DNA from: Bradyrhizobium sp. CCGB12
GTDB lineage: Bacteria > Pseudomonadota > Alphaproteobacteria > Rhizobiales > Xanthobacteraceae
NCBI RefSeq assembly: GCF_024199845.1
Contig: NZ_JANADO010000002.1
Location: forward strand, 124,001 to 188,000
Length of the DNA stretch: 64,000 bases
Direction of reading: 5' to 3'
Shown here: positions 53,641 through 63,084 of the stretch, in pieces
Numbering within the stretch: the first letter of the stretch is position 1
Layout: each line of letters starts with the position of its first letter
The notes under the pieces: model-generated
Told to the model about the DNA's origin: nothing
Seen by the model: only the letters and a program-made list of their open reading frames with translations
Databases searched by the model: none
Position numbers and translations under genes: made by a program

Positions 53641-54809
53641 CATTTGCGGCGCCCCTCTTGCGCATCGCGAACGAGCAGTCGTTCGGATTTTGTCTCGCAG
53701 GGAAGACCGGAGGCGGAAAGACGACAGCCACCTTGATCGGCTCGTCAGTTGGTGGGGCCGGTCAGATCGACCAGTTGCTCACTTGGAACGCAACATTGGC
53801 TGGCCTTGAGCCAGCCCTGCGCTCACATAATGACTGCCTGATGGTCGTCGACGATCTAAACAAGATGCCAGTCGCATCTGAGAAAGAAAAGTATCGCAGT
53901 ACAAACAATTTCGCCCACAATCTTGGAACAGGCTCGACCAAGCGACGCAGCCCCGCGTTCGACGAAGGTTCGGACAATGGAGAGCAATACCGGGTGATTT
54001 CGCTCACATCAGCAGAGACTACAATAGCGGAGCTTGCGGCCAAGTGCGGCGAGCAAAGAGGCGGTGATGCTCGCCGCCTAATCGATGTACCCATTTACTT
54101 GGACGGTCTCGATCATATCTTTGATCGAGTGCCAAACGCTGGTCAGCTCGGCCAGTCAGAATTGCAGCAACTGTTTTCGGCGGTTTACACCGCGTGCGCC
54201 AAAGACCACGGCGAAATCTTCGCACAGTATATCAGGTTTCTGATCAGGTCTCGGGCAGAGCTTCGGAACAAGATCATCAGACACGTGAACCGGTTTCGGG
54301 CGAATGCGGCCGGCAGGGCAGATGGCATCGTGTACGCCGACATCATACGAAAATTCGGCATTGTCTATGCCGGCGGCGCACTTGCGATCGAAGGCGTTGA
54401 CCTTCCCTGGAAAAGGGCAGAACTCCTGGACGCAATCGCCAAATGCTGCGATACGGCTCTCGATACGCTTTCAACTGAACAGCGAACCCTCGAGGCAGGT
54501 TGGAAATTGCTCAAGGCCCGGCTGATGAGCTTACCAAGGGCTTCGACGATCGAGCGCAGTGAGTATGATTCGATGGAGGGGTATGTCGAGCCAGAGCGCG
54601 GTCGATACCGCTGCATAGTGAAGACCGACAAGTTCAACCGCGTCTTTGTCAATGCTTTGCAGCGCAAACTCGTGCTGGACGAATTGGCACGACGAAACTG
54701 GATTACTCGATCGCGGTCGAACGAAAAGCAGGGACAATTCATTTGGCCCGACGGCGTTCGAAGGCGGTCGCTGGAAATTAACTGGGCTCGCCGAATGAGC
54801 AGCGCATGA
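53600..54809 (+). pseudogene. DUF927-type ATPase/helicase, 5'-truncated
   Basis: Recognisable sequence begins about 53616: TCCSFAAPLLRIANEQSFGF, Walker A in LAGKTGGGKTT, Walker B in CLMVVDDLNKM, then a ~300-residue domain with 'GEQYRVISLTSAETTIAELA' and 'RRLIDVPI' and a C-terminal winged helix (RNWITRSRSNEKQGQFIWPD). This is the DUF927 domain of plasmid/phage primase-helicase proteins, which normally has several hundred residues before it. Upstream codons in the same frame (53415-53600) lie opposite the helical-repeat gene and look random. Probably the surviving 3' half of a plasmid replication or mobile-element gene. Confidence 0.7.
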
Positions 54810-55296
54810 GAAGTAGGGGCAGATCGTGAGCAGCTTGCTTCCCGATCTTGCTTTGACTTCGCTACGGTTTTGAGATAGTTTTACAAGTACACACGGTTAT
54901 CCGGTGTCAAGCTAGTTCTCCTCCCCACTCAGTCTTAAGACGAGTCACGTGAAACAATCGCCGTTGGTACCGGCGACTGGCACGTCAAAATGGAGTCGGA
55001 ATCTGCTGGTCGCGCGCGCAACGCGCGTCTTACGGACGAACATTCGCCCGCTTCTGATCGTCGCACATCTCGTGGAAGAACCAGTGCGGCTATCTGCTTC
55101 TCAAACTCAACCACGACCCAGGACGTCGATTCGACGCCCTGCCGACAGCTTACGCCGCGGTTGCTGAGCAGGCAGCAAGCTGCTGCCTACTGCAATCTAT
55201 CGGCGCGCAATTCTTCGATAGTGTCGATGGTCATGATCGCATCTCCGGTCGAAGGGAAGCAGGCCCCGCCTTGCGGCGGAGCCCACTGGCTGAGCT
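54810..55296. other. Region with excisionase-like remnant
   Basis: At 55161-55208 the plus strand reads LLSRQQAAAYCNLSAR, the start of an AlpA/excisionase-type helix-turn-helix (usually LS..QAAAYCGLS...F..W). The expected continuation, RQFFDSVDGHDRIS, is in another frame, so the gene is frameshifted and lost. Just before it, SWKNQCGYLLLKLNHDPGRR appears in a third frame and is unassigned. No intact gene. Confidence 0.4.
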
Positions 55297-55608
55297 TCAG
55301 TCCCGGTTCTGCCGGGACCAGATCAGCTGGAGACCTTCCGCACCTTCGACCTCGGTCAGGGTGGCGTAGATCGGAGCGGGGAAGCTCGGATCGTCCAGCT
55401 TGACGGAGAGGTAGTCGCGCTCGGTGTCCTTGGCGGTCTTCTGCCAGGCCGCACCCAACTCGACGTTGCCCGAGTAGATGCGGAAGTGCGGTCCCTTGTC
55501 GGAAGGGTTCTCGACGCGGATCAGCTTGGCCTTGACGTTGAGGTTGAGCGTCTTGATCGCACCGGAGAAGCCATTGCGCGTGGAGGTGAAGGTGCCGATG
55601 GTAGCCAT
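55297..55608 (-). CDS. DUF736 family plasmid protein
   Basis: A 103-residue protein from ATG 55608 ([20 protein letters not shown]); the frame's upstream extension is unlike the family. Features: [60 protein letters not shown], a complete DUF736 beta-barrel-like domain. DUF736 genes sit on alphaproteobacterial plasmids and conjugative elements near transfer or partition genes; function unknown. It supports the plasmid nature of this end of the window. Confidence 0.88.
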   Translation of the reverse strand: MATIGTFTSTRNGFSGAIKTLNLNVKAKLIRVENPSDKGPHFRIYSGNVELGAAWQKTAKDTERDYLSVKLDDPSFPAPIYATLTEVEGAEGLQLIWSRQNRD

Positions 55609-56300
55609 TGTCTCATTCCCTTGTTTTCTCGGGCCGCGCCCATCGCGACCTCGATGGCGGTCGTGAGACCGGAGGCGATCGACCTGCACCCAGAGGGCCG
55701 AAATGAAATGGAGGGCGGCCGGCAGCGACTTTCTTGAACCGCGAGGAATGGCGCGCAGCGCCAGGGGAAGAAAGTCGAGGACGGACGTTGCGGGGACAAG
55801 ATCGAGAGCCCGCGAAGCGGGATCGCCCTTCGGTCAGACCAGCTCTATCGAGGACGCAGATGAGTGCGCCCGTCGCGAAAACACATGGAATGAAGACAGA
55901 CGGCCCTATGCGCCATTCGGATCTCGAGGCAACGGGCATCGCGCCGAAACCTAGTTCACCTCAAGCAGGGCCACCTAAGCGCCGCGCGATCACTTGCAAT
56001 GGAAACCGTCGCTGTCAGCAACGTCGGCGAGGTCGAAGTCGCCACAGCAAGATCGATAACGAGGCTCCGACCTTCGCCATGTGGATGCACCTCGCCCTCC
56101 GCATCAATGCGACCTCCCTGCAGGGCGTGAACAGATGGTAGCGTCGGTGGACAAGCCGGGCGCCGGCTCCGCGACGATACCGCCGGCGCGCGATGGACGA
56201 CGCTGGTGGTGCGGGTTGCAACACCACAGCGTTGGATCGGTTCGTGAGCACAATCGGCCTCCGCAGCAATCCGGCTGCCGGGCTCGATACCGATCGGACG
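55609..56300. other. Gene-free stretch
   Basis: About 690 bp with Arg-rich overlapping frames on both strands that show no family pattern or ribosome binding site. No repeats or terminator found. It may contain regulatory sequence for the DUF736 gene, which starts at 55608. Confidence 0.35.
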
Positions 56301-56483
56301 CTATTTGGCAGGCGGCCGCAGCGGGCTATCCGCCCACTTTCGGGCGGCGGGATCGTGCAGCGGATCATCCTCGCAGACCAGGCAGAAGTAGCGCGGCCGG
56401 CCATGCGCGACGTCTTCGGACGCAGCCGTCATCGGCTTCCCGCACTTCGGGCACAGCTTCCGGCTCAGGTAGAGCGGTGTCAT
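56301..56483 (-). CDS. Small zinc-ribbon protein
   Basis: A 60-residue protein MTPLYLSRKLCPKCGKPM... with CPKC and a later CLVC pair 17 residues on, forming a four-Cys zinc ribbon. The tail DDPLHDPAARKWADSPLRPP is a highly characteristic ending of a short protein family I recall from Bradyrhizobium, which favours ATG 56483 over longer upstream extensions. Probably binds zinc and possibly nucleic acid; function unknown. Confidence 0.65.
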   Translation of the reverse strand: MTPLYLSRKLCPKCGKPMTAASEDVAHGRPRYFCLVCEDDPLHDPAARKWADSPLRPPAK

Positions 56484-56632
56484 GGATTTTCCGTGCCGGT
56501 ACCAGCTTAGTTCCCGGTGTGCCGCGAACACAAGTAGATCGCCGAAAACTTGACCGTATGTACCAGACCGCTTGACGTGGAGCGCGTCCAGCATTGAAAT
56601 CCGGCTTTCAGTGATGTTGCGGGGGTGGCGTC

Positions 56633-56833
56633 GTGGAAGAATTTTACAGGAGCTTCGCGCAGCGGGCGCGCGATCTAGCCGAGAAGGCGGACCCATTCAC
56701 CAGACGGCGGCTCCTCGACCTGGCCCAGCGATACGACCTCAAGAGCAGACCAGGATCACCCGGCGGACGATCCATCCCGCCCCAGCGCGCAACGCCACCG
56801 ACCGTGCTGTTCTCCGGCTCCGGCGAGGCCTGA
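56633..56833 (+). CDS. Small hypothetical protein (paralogue of gene at 5.2 kb)
   Basis: A 66-residue protein starting at GTG 56633: VEEFYRSFAQRARDLAEKAD, then PFTRRRLLDLAQRYDLK and a Pro/Ser-rich tail. The helical hairpin core is the same family as the gene at 5172 (ELAEQADPFIKKRLMELARH). Common in Bradyrhizobium. The start codon is GTG with only a weak purine stretch upstream. Function unknown. Confidence 0.6.
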   Translation: MEEFYRSFAQRARDLAEKADPFTRRRLLDLAQRYDLKSRPGSPGGRSIPPQRATPPTVLFSGSGEA

Positions 56834-57068
56834 CGAAAAGGTCGCAGTGCAGATCGTCGGCCGCTTCACCGCCACATCGTGGGCGCGCCGTCAGTCTATG
56901 TTCTGCCGCTCCCCTTCTCCGTCCTTCACATCGCGCCACGGTGCCTCCCGCGCCCTCCGGCGGCATCGCTTCTATCAACCATCGAACACTTCAATCGCGC
57001 CCGCAGTGCAGTTCGCGTCCAACGGTGCCGGAGACGCAGTCGCAGGGCGTTGGAACGCCCGCTCGCTG

Positions 57069-58286
57069 CTAGGAAGCCTGTTTATCATTCGCAGTCTTTT
57101 GCTTCTTCCAGAGCGCCATGATCTGCGGTCCGATGGAATAATTGCCGGCCCTAGCTTTCGCTGTAAGACCCCGCAGGTAGCCGCCCGGACTTTTGACTTC
57201 CGCCGAGCGTTGCAGAATCGCGGCGACCGTAACCGCTGCATCGCCCTCCCCCATCGCGTCCACGGCGTCTTCCCAGGCGCTCGGGCTGACCCCCAGCGCC
57301 GATCGAACGATCGCGGCCGTCGCGATCAATTCCGGCCAGCTTCCGATTCCTGTCCGCGAGTACATCGCGATGTCGGGACAAGCCTTGAGGATCAGCCCCA
57401 ACGGGAATCTCGTCGCCTGTTGGCTCCTCCTCTCCGGCACCGGTTGGGTTTCACTGATCGCGCCCCTGCCTTCTTGAGAGGCCGGTTCAAGTTCAATTAA
57501 GGGGTCTGGATTTGAATTCTGATAGTGCGCGCCGGAATGGCTGTCATTGCCGTCCGTTTTCTGTGCAGAGAGATGACAATCCAACAGCTTGCCTGCCTCT
57601 GCGGCGAGACGCTCCAGGTTTTCGGCCAGAGGCTCGAGGAGGCCTAGCCCGACCGCGCGCGGCAAGCGGCCACTGAGACCGGCAAAGCGTCTCCGGACAT
57701 CCCCCCAGTCGCCCAGGGCCCCCTGCTCCGCCGCAACGGCAATCATCTTGGCGATATCCCGCCGGAGTATCGAGACACGCTCCCGCGCCAGGGCGATGGT
57801 GCGGCGCTCGATCCTCACCTCGTCGGCCAGACGATCGAACTCCTCGGCCCGCGCAACGATCGGCGTCAGATCGAACCCGAACGCCTGCTCGATTGTGCCA
57901 TCGCCGCATCGCCGAGCGTATCGCTTTCCGTTGGGGCTATCGCGGCGGATGATGAGTCCCGCGTTGACCAGCGCGAACAAATGCCTTCGGAGCGTGGTCC
58001 CTGCCATGCCGTGCGTGCGCTCGCTCAGCGACGCATTCGAGGGGAAGACAACGAGGTTGCCAGGGGTAAGAGCCGTCTCCGGTAGACACGTCAGCAAGGC
58101 GTTGAGCACGGTCAACGCACGATCCGAGATATCGAGCCGCTCCCTCGCATCGGTAATCGCGCGGAAGATCTTCCACTTGTGAACTACCCTGTCTTCAGGG
58201 CATGCCTTCGCGGCCGCCTGGCTCGCCACCATGGCAAGCGTCAGCGTCCGCCGCCCGAAGGGCGTCGTTGGGTGACTGTCGGTCAT
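57069..58286 (-). CDS. repC: Plasmid replication initiator RepC
   Basis: A 405-residue initiator from ATG 58286 (MTDSHPTTPFGRRTLTLAMV). The N-terminal helix-turn-helix region (WKIFRAITDARERLDISDRA, LTVLNALLTCLPE, PSNASLSERTHGMAGTTLRR, LVNAGLIIRRDSPNGKRYAR) is the conserved DNA-binding half. The C-terminal domain has 'PDIAMYSRTGIGSWPELIAT' and 'KSPGGYLRGLTAKA'. Full length for the family. In repABC plasmids the origin lies inside repC and RepC is essential for replication; its level is limited by an antisense RNA in the repB-repC gap. Third gene of repABC. Confidence 0.93.
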   Translation of the reverse strand: MTDSHPTTPFGRRTLTLAMVASQAAAKACPEDRVVHKWKIFRAITDARERLDISDRALTVLNALLTCLPETALTPGNLVVFPSNASLSERTHGMAGTTLRRHLFALVNAGLIIRRDSPNGKRYARRCGDGTIEQAFGFDLTPIVARAEEFDRLADEVRIERRTIALARERVSILRRDIAKMIAVAAEQGALGDWGDVRRRFAGLSGRLPRAVGLGLLEPLAENLERLAAEAGKLLDCHLSAQKTDGNDSHSGAHYQNSNPDPLIELEPASQEGRGAISETQPVPERRSQQATRFPLGLILKACPDIAMYSRTGIGSWPELIATAAIVRSALGVSPSAWEDAVDAMGEGDAAVTVAAILQRSAEVKSPGGYLRGLTAKARAGNYSIGPQIMALWKKQKTANDKQAS

Positions 58287-58329
58287 GTTCTTCGCCTTTC
58301 CAGGCAAAGAAAAAGCGCTCGGCGAATCG

Positions 58330-58434
58330 ATACCGCAGCAAATACGCTTGACTGGGATTCGCGTCCGTGATTCTCTAAGGCTGCTTACACGTTAGAGAAG
58401 GCTTCCGGGGCGGAGACGTTTCGGGGGCCTTTTT
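58330..58434 (+). ncRNA. Candidate counter-transcribed RNA of repABC (incompatibility RNA)
   Basis: The 252-bp gap between repB and repC usually encodes a short antisense RNA opposite to repC. On the plus strand here a terminator-like hairpin is visible: AAGGC (58398-58402) and CCG pairing with CGG and GCCTT (58427-58431), followed by TTTTT. The 5' end and promoter are not certain. Position and orientation fit the ctRNA of the family; it would repress repC translation and set copy number. Confidence 0.5.
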
Positions 58435-58538
58435 CTTTGCGTTCTACTCCTCTGTTGAAAATCGATACGCCTACTGATCGCGCCGCAAGCCTTCGTCGCT
58501 GGCTGCGCCATGTTTCGCACGAGCCTCGGGAAGCGCGC

Positions 58539-59537
58539 CTACGCAGTTCCCTTGAGGTACTCCACGTAAAGTTCAGCTAGTCGCCCTACGACGAATTCAC
58601 CGAACCCCGGGGCGACCTTCTCGTTTACCGCGAGGGTGGTCTTTTCCGTTTTGCGTTCGATCGAGGCGACCGCCTTGCCGTCAGCCGACGTCCAGGACTC
58701 GGGTTCCGTTCGCTGCGGCCTGGGCGCAAGCGCTGCACATACGGCAAGGAAGCGCGCATCGGAATCTTTACTGCGAAAGGCCTGGCTCGATACCAGCTGT
58801 GCCAAGTCGCCGATTGCATCCCTGCCCTGGAGCAAGGCTTCGAGCTCCATCCAGCGTCTCCGGCCCGTCTTCGGCGCTGGGCCGATCGCCTCGATCAACG
58901 CACGCGGAATGGCTCGGCCGACCGAGATCAGGCGGGAGAGTTCGGTCTTGTCGACGCTAAGGGCGGAGCCGATCGTGTCGCGCTTGAACTCGCGGTCCTC
59001 GAGAGTGACGGCGTAGATTGCCCTCTCGATGAACGAAAGATCCTTCCGTTCGCCGTTCTCCTTGCCTTGCGCCACCACGAGCTCTTCGTCGGTCATCTTC
59101 CTGATGACCGCACGAACTGGCTTTCCGAGCGCCTTCAGCGCCCTCACCCGGCGATGACCGTAAGCCGTCTGGTAGCGGGTCGGCTGACTCGGATGAGGAC
59201 GCAGTAAAACAGGAACGAGCTGGCCGTTGGCGGAGATCGATTGGACCAGCGCCTCATGCTCCTCGTCCGTACCAGGCATCCGGTCGGGTACGATTGATGC
59301 GTCGATCAGCGAGGGATCGATTTCGAGCACTGTCTCGCCATTGGCGAACCGATCGGCCAGCGCTCTCGCCGCTTCGCTCTCGGCAGACAGTCGCTCAAGT
59401 GATCGGCTCATGGCTCCGACGACGCCACGCCCGCCGAGGGTAGGCTGAGACGCCCTTCCCTCTTCCGCCGGCGGCGCGCTCGGGGCGGCCTGCGTGGCAT
59501 CGCTCAGCAGATCGCTGAGTAGGTTCTTGCGTCCCAT
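58539..59537 (-). CDS. repB: Plasmid partition protein RepB (ParB-like)
   Basis: A 332-residue ParB-family protein from ATG 59537 (MGRKNLLSDLLSDATQAAPS). The ParB N-domain has 'NGQLVPVLLRPHPSQPTRYQ' and 'AYGHRRVRALKALGKPVRAV'; the helix-turn-helix is 'LSVDKTELSRLISVGRAIPR'. The C-terminal region ends YVEYLKGTA, typical of RepB. It binds parS sites and works with RepA in segregation; two GTTGACCGCGGTCAAC sites lie at 61.8-62.0 kb. Its start overlaps the repA stop, so translation is coupled. Confidence 0.93.
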   Translation of the reverse strand: MGRKNLLSDLLSDATQAAPSAPPAEEGRASQPTLGGRGVVGAMSRSLERLSAESEAARALADRFANGETVLEIDPSLIDASIVPDRMPGTDEEHEALVQSISANGQLVPVLLRPHPSQPTRYQTAYGHRRVRALKALGKPVRAVIRKMTDEELVVAQGKENGERKDLSFIERAIYAVTLEDREFKRDTIGSALSVDKTELSRLISVGRAIPRALIEAIGPAPKTGRRRWMELEALLQGRDAIGDLAQLVSSQAFRSKDSDARFLAVCAALAPRPQRTEPESWTSADGKAVASIERKTEKTTLAVNEKVAPGFGEFVVGRLAELYVEYLKGTA

Positions 59538-60763
59538 CAGGCTCTCCCCCAAGCCGCTTGCATGAGATTCTGGATTTCCCCATTGACGCCGTCGAGCGAC
59601 TCCATCGCGCGGTCGTAGGTCGATCGCGTAAACTGTTCGCGCGGCACCTCGTAGAGGGTTTGCTTGGTGATGCCGGCGTCGCTGATCGCGGTGCTTTTCA
59701 GCATCATGTTTGTGATCATGCGATCGCCAAAAAGCGACCTCATGAAGCCGACCATCTGCGCCTGCGGACCGTCGCCCGGTTCGTAGCGGGTGACCAGATA
59801 TCTCATCCAATCGTAGTTCATGTTGCCGCCGGCTTTCGCAACGACTTCCAGCAAGTCCGAGGTCATCAGGAGGAATTGCGACATCGACATCACGTCGAGC
59901 ATTTGCGGATGCACCGGGATGAGGACCGCGGTCGCGGCACATAGCGCCGACAGCGTGAGGAATCCCAGCTGGGGCGGACAATCGATGACCACGGCGTCAT
60001 AATTCGCCTCCACCGACCCGAGCACCGTCGCCACCCTTGCGAAGAAGAGTGGATCTCCGGACTGCCGCTGGGCCAGAGCCTTGGGCGTCTCGTGCTCGAA
60101 CTCCATCAGTTCGATGTTCGCTGGCACGATATCCAGGAGCGGGAAGTAGGTCCGTCGGATGATGTCGCTCAGCTCGCGGCGGCTGTCGTCGTAGCGGATG
60201 GCACCATACAAGGTGCCATTCTCTTCGACGTCGAATTCGGGCTGGTATCCATGCAGAGCCGACAAGGACGCCTGAGGATCGAGATCGACGGCAAGAACGC
60301 GATATCCTTGCAAGGCGAGGTGCTGGGCCAAGTGCGCCGCGCTGGTGGTCTTGCCGCTGCCGCCCTTGAAGTTGACGACGGCTATGACCTGCAGGTGCTC
60401 CCCTCCCCTGCGCGTCGGCAGATATCGGCGCGAGGCCTTTCCGGTCTCATCGAGATAAGTCCGAAGGGCCTGGATGTCGTCCAAGGAATAGAGACGTCGG
60501 CCGGCCGGGCCGATCTCGGGATCGGGCCCCTTCTTCTCGAGCGACAACTGCCGCAAATAGGAGTCGTTCACGCCGATCAACTTGGCCGCTTCGCCGGACG
60601 AGAATCGACGTAAGGTTTTGGCGGCTTTCGGCGGGAAGAGCTTCAGTCTGTGGGCGACAAGCTTTGCCGACAGCTCGCGAGCGTCCGCAGCGATCAGTTC
60701 ATGGATCGCGCGAGGCTCATTTAACGCCGAATGATCGGCGACAGTTTGTTCCGTTAAAGACAC
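59537..60763 (-). CDS. repA: Plasmid partition ATPase RepA (ParA-like)
   Basis: A 408-residue ParA ATPase starting at GTG 60763. An N-terminal ~115-residue MerR-like DNA-binding domain (FSSGEAAKLIGVNDSYLRQL, RRLYSLDDIQALRTYLDE) is followed by the Walker ATPase: FKGGSGKTT at 132-140, 'VLAVDLDPQASLSALHGYQP', 'YDAVVIDCPPQLGFLTLSAL'. RepA moves plasmid copies with RepB and represses its own operon. A 12-bp inverted repeat flanks its start codon. Length and order RepA-RepB-RepC are canonical. Confidence 0.95.
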   Translation of the reverse strand: MSLTEQTVADHSALNEPRAIHELIAADARELSAKLVAHRLKLFPPKAAKTLRRFSSGEAAKLIGVNDSYLRQLSLEKKGPDPEIGPAGRRLYSLDDIQALRTYLDETGKASRRYLPTRRGGEHLQVIAVVNFKGGSGKTTSAAHLAQHLALQGYRVLAVDLDPQASLSALHGYQPEFDVEENGTLYGAIRYDDSRRELSDIIRRTYFPLLDIVPANIELMEFEHETPKALAQRQSGDPLFFARVATVLGSVEANYDAVVIDCPPQLGFLTLSALCAATAVLIPVHPQMLDVMSMSQFLLMTSDLLEVVAKAGGNMNYDWMRYLVTRYEPGDGPQAQMVGFMRSLFGDRMITNMMLKSTAISDAGITKQTLYEVPREQFTRSTYDRAMESLDGVNGEIQNLMQAAWGRA

Positions 60764-60815
60764 GGCGGCATCTCGTGGTTACGACATTTTGCCGAAAACT
60801 CTACATTCGGCGTTA
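60722..60815. promoter_or_regulatory. 12-bp inverted repeat flanking the repA start
   Basis: TAACGCCGAATG (60722-60733) and CATTCGGCGTTA (60804-60815) are perfect inverse copies, on either side of the GTG at 60763. RepA of repABC plasmids autorepresses by binding operators around its promoter, so this is a likely operator pair. Confidence 0.55.
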
Positions 60816-61784
60816 GTAACTCCGATTCTCTACCGCTCGGCAATGAAGAAAGGGTTAACAAGACATTAAGGCGAGACGGCGGGGGCCAGGCCAACGAACC
60901 AGTCGTGCAAAGGCCGAGCTCCTGCATGCATCGCGATTCAACGAGGCAGCAACAATGCGGACGCGAAGCGGTCCCCGGCTGGGCGAAGTTCGCCCGCAAT
61001 CCCACTCACCTACTGAGAAGTGGTCTCGGCCAGACTGCTCGACGTCGCCCACTTCAAGCACCCTGCCGGCCGCAGTCGCTCGGCGCCACCAGCGACAACA
61101 TCGCGGCTCCCTAGCCGCCGAACATCCTGCCGTGGAAGGCGCTATACCTTCAAAATCCAGGGATAACGCCATGAAGATTTCTTCCGCCGCTGGATAAGCT
61201 GCTGCCAGCTCAATGCAGTGTTTGTCTGGGACAGAATATCTTGGGGCGCGAGCGGCGAAAGATCTCGGCCCGTGGCGGGTTGAAGGGGCTTACTATCTCA
61301 AGCGAGACCCCTTCTCTCCAAGACTTCCGAACCATCCGTTGGCTAGATCGAAAGGCACCCTCCTCCGGTCGGGCCGATCGTTGATTGCGATGACGTTCTG
61401 CGGTGTCTCGATGCAGCGGAGAGCGCGAATCTCCACAGGGCGTCACCGACTTTCCTACTGGGGCTGGGTCGGCTTTGCGACCTTTCGAGCCGCTCCACTC
61501 CTCGCGTCGTCTGAGGCAATTGGCAAACGATGCCCCATGCGACGTTCCGCACCAGACCGGCCTGCGCAGGCTCTGCTCGAAGATGTCCGTCAGGCCAGTT
61601 TCGAACTCTGCGATTTGCAAGTCGACTTGTCTTCTGCGTGTTGAAGCTGATGGTCAAAGACGTTGGTCCCAGATTCGATTTTTTGGCGAACGTGTGAGTC
61701 TGGACGGCCGCGCCCACTCAAGGTCTTACCCGTATCTTCCGGCACTTTTGACAGGGGGGCCGCGTCGTATGACACTTCGCAAAA
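60816..61784. other. Upstream region of repABC, no gene
   Basis: Nearly 970 bp with only Arg/Ser/Pro-rich overlapping frames and no recognisable product. It carries the repABC promoter region at its left end and the parS sites just beyond its right end. No further perfect parS copy was found in it. Confidence 0.4.
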
Positions 61785-61800
61785 GTTGACCGCGGTCAAC
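61785..61800. other. parS centromere-like site 1
   Basis: GTTGACCGCGGTCAAC, a perfect 16-bp palindrome matching the repABC parS pattern GTTnnCnGCnGnnAAC. It lies about 1.0 kb upstream of repA. RepB is expected to bind it for segregation. Confidence 0.85.
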
Positions 61801-61944
61801 TTTCCAACGCGAGGGGTTTACCGAGCGCCGGACCCGTCTCGGTCAGGCGCTCCTACGCTGCAGGAACCCCGACCGTGGGCCGGCTTTCCGCGGTATCCCG
61901 GCACCTCTAGATCCGCCGGGGGCGTGCGCGCTCGAACGCTGAAA

Positions 61945-61960
61945 GTTGACCGCGGTCAAC
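61945..61960. other. parS centromere-like site 2
   Basis: A second exact copy of GTTGACCGCGGTCAAC, 160 bp after the first and preceded by the same GAAA-like run. A degenerate copy (GATGACCGCGGTCAGC) occurs at 63241-63256. Confidence 0.85.
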
Positions 61961-62390
61961 AAGCTGGACAAGCCCAGTTGCTCGCGCGGAAATCAGAGCG
62001 TCTGGCCGGTCATTTGAAGGAAAGACGTGGGGCCCGGCCCAGATAACGCCATTCGACCCAGCATCTCGAGGTCGCCCGGGCCCTAACGGTTTGTGCCGCG
62101 AGTAGGAAGGGAGCGGACTTTCCAGCCCCGTAGGCCTCTGCGATTGCATCCGGCTGGGCGACCCATTTCTCGGGTATCGGCAGGCCACAGGGCATTCAGA
62201 GCCCGCCGGCTCTACTCGGCTGGGGCTGAACTCGGCAGGGCCGCCGGCTGAACAGACTTCTAGGAGGAGCGTACTGCTCCGAATTCAAGGATCTGCGTAG
62301 GGGCGAAGGAACTTCTCGCGTTAACCATCAGAATTCCGCGAGCCACCGTCAGGAGGCCCTGGCGCTCAATTTGGGACGAGACTTCAAGTA
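61961..62390. other. Gene-free stretch between parS and vapBC
   Basis: About 430 bp with no supported gene on either strand. It ends at the inverted repeat upstream of vapB. Confidence 0.35.
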
Positions 62391-62420
62391 GTGTATCCGG
62401 TATGCTATATAAGGATACAC
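62391..62420. promoter_or_regulatory. vapBC operator
   Basis: GTGTATCC (62391-62398) and GGATACAC (62413-62420) form a perfect 8-bp inverted repeat across an AT-rich core (GCTATATAAG) that probably contains the -10 element. VapB-VapC complexes autorepress through such palindromes. Confidence 0.65.
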
Positions 62421-62443
62421 GGCGGTGGGTAGAGGAGCGCCCA

Positions 62444-62689
62444 ATGGCTTTCCACATTAAGAATCCCGAGACCGACGCGCTGGCCCGCAGGGTCGCCGCG
62501 CTCAAGAAGATCGGGCTCACCGAGGCCGTGCATACGGCACTTGCCCACGAGCTGGAGCGCGAGCAGGGCAAGCCGTCCTTGGTCGATCTGGGCGTCCAGT
62601 TCTGTCGCGATCTCCGGGCCAGGAGCAATCCGCAAAAGGGCAAGCCGGCAGACAAGGCGTTCCGCGACGGCCTTTACGGGGGTGACTGA
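62444..62689 (+). CDS. vapB: Antitoxin VapB (Rv0623/PSK-type)
   Basis: An 81-residue antitoxin from ATG 62444, with AGAGGAG upstream; ATG 62402 in the same frame lies inside the operator and is less likely. The DNA-binding start MAFHIKNPETDALARRVAAL then KKIGLTEAVHTALAHELER fits the ribbon-helix-helix of the PSK-operon antitoxin family. The charged C-terminus (KGKPADKAFRDGLYG) would wrap the toxin. Its TGA overlaps the vapC ATG as TGATG. It neutralises VapC and represses the operon. Confidence 0.85.
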   Translation: MAFHIKNPETDALARRVAALKKIGLTEAVHTALAHELEREQGKPSLVDLGVQFCRDLRARSNPQKGKPADKAFRDGLYGGD

Positions 62690-63084
62690 TGTTTATCGAT
62701 GCCTCGGCTCTGACCTCATTGTTGACCGACGAAGACGAAGCGCGGGAGCTGTTGGCGCGCCTTCACCAAGCGGCCACGCGCCTGACCTCGCCGCTGGCGG
62801 TGTGGGAGGCAGCGATCGCCGTGGCCCGAGTGCTTGGTCTCCCAATTTCGGAGGCTAGCGAAGCGGTCGAGAGCTATTTGGCGCTGATGGAGATCAAGAT
62901 AGTGCAAGTGCCCCCCGAAACGGCCCGGATCGCGCTCGATGCTTTCGACCGTTACGGCAAGGGGCGGCACCCGGCACGGCTTAATTTCGGGGACTGTTTC
63001 GCCTACGCCTGCGCCCGCTATTTAGGGGAGCCTTTGATGTTCAAAGGCACCGATTTCCCGCAGACGGACATCGAAGCGGCATGA
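62689..63084 (+). CDS. vapC: Toxin VapC (PIN-domain RNase)
   Basis: A 131-residue PIN-domain ribonuclease. The acidic active-site residues are in place: Asp4 (MFIDASAL), Glu40 (AVWEAA), Asp102 (NFGDCFAYACA) and Asp122 (FKGTDF). VapC enzymes cleave tRNA or rRNA and stop growth when the antitoxin decays, so the pair stabilises the plasmid. Coupled to vapB by a TGATG overlap. Start and length are typical. Confidence 0.92.
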   Translation: MFIDASALTSLLTDEDEARELLARLHQAATRLTSPLAVWEAAIAVARVLGLPISEASEAVESYLALMEIKIVQVPPETARIALDAFDRYGKGRHPARLNFGDCFAYACARYLGEPLMFKGTDFPQTDIEAA

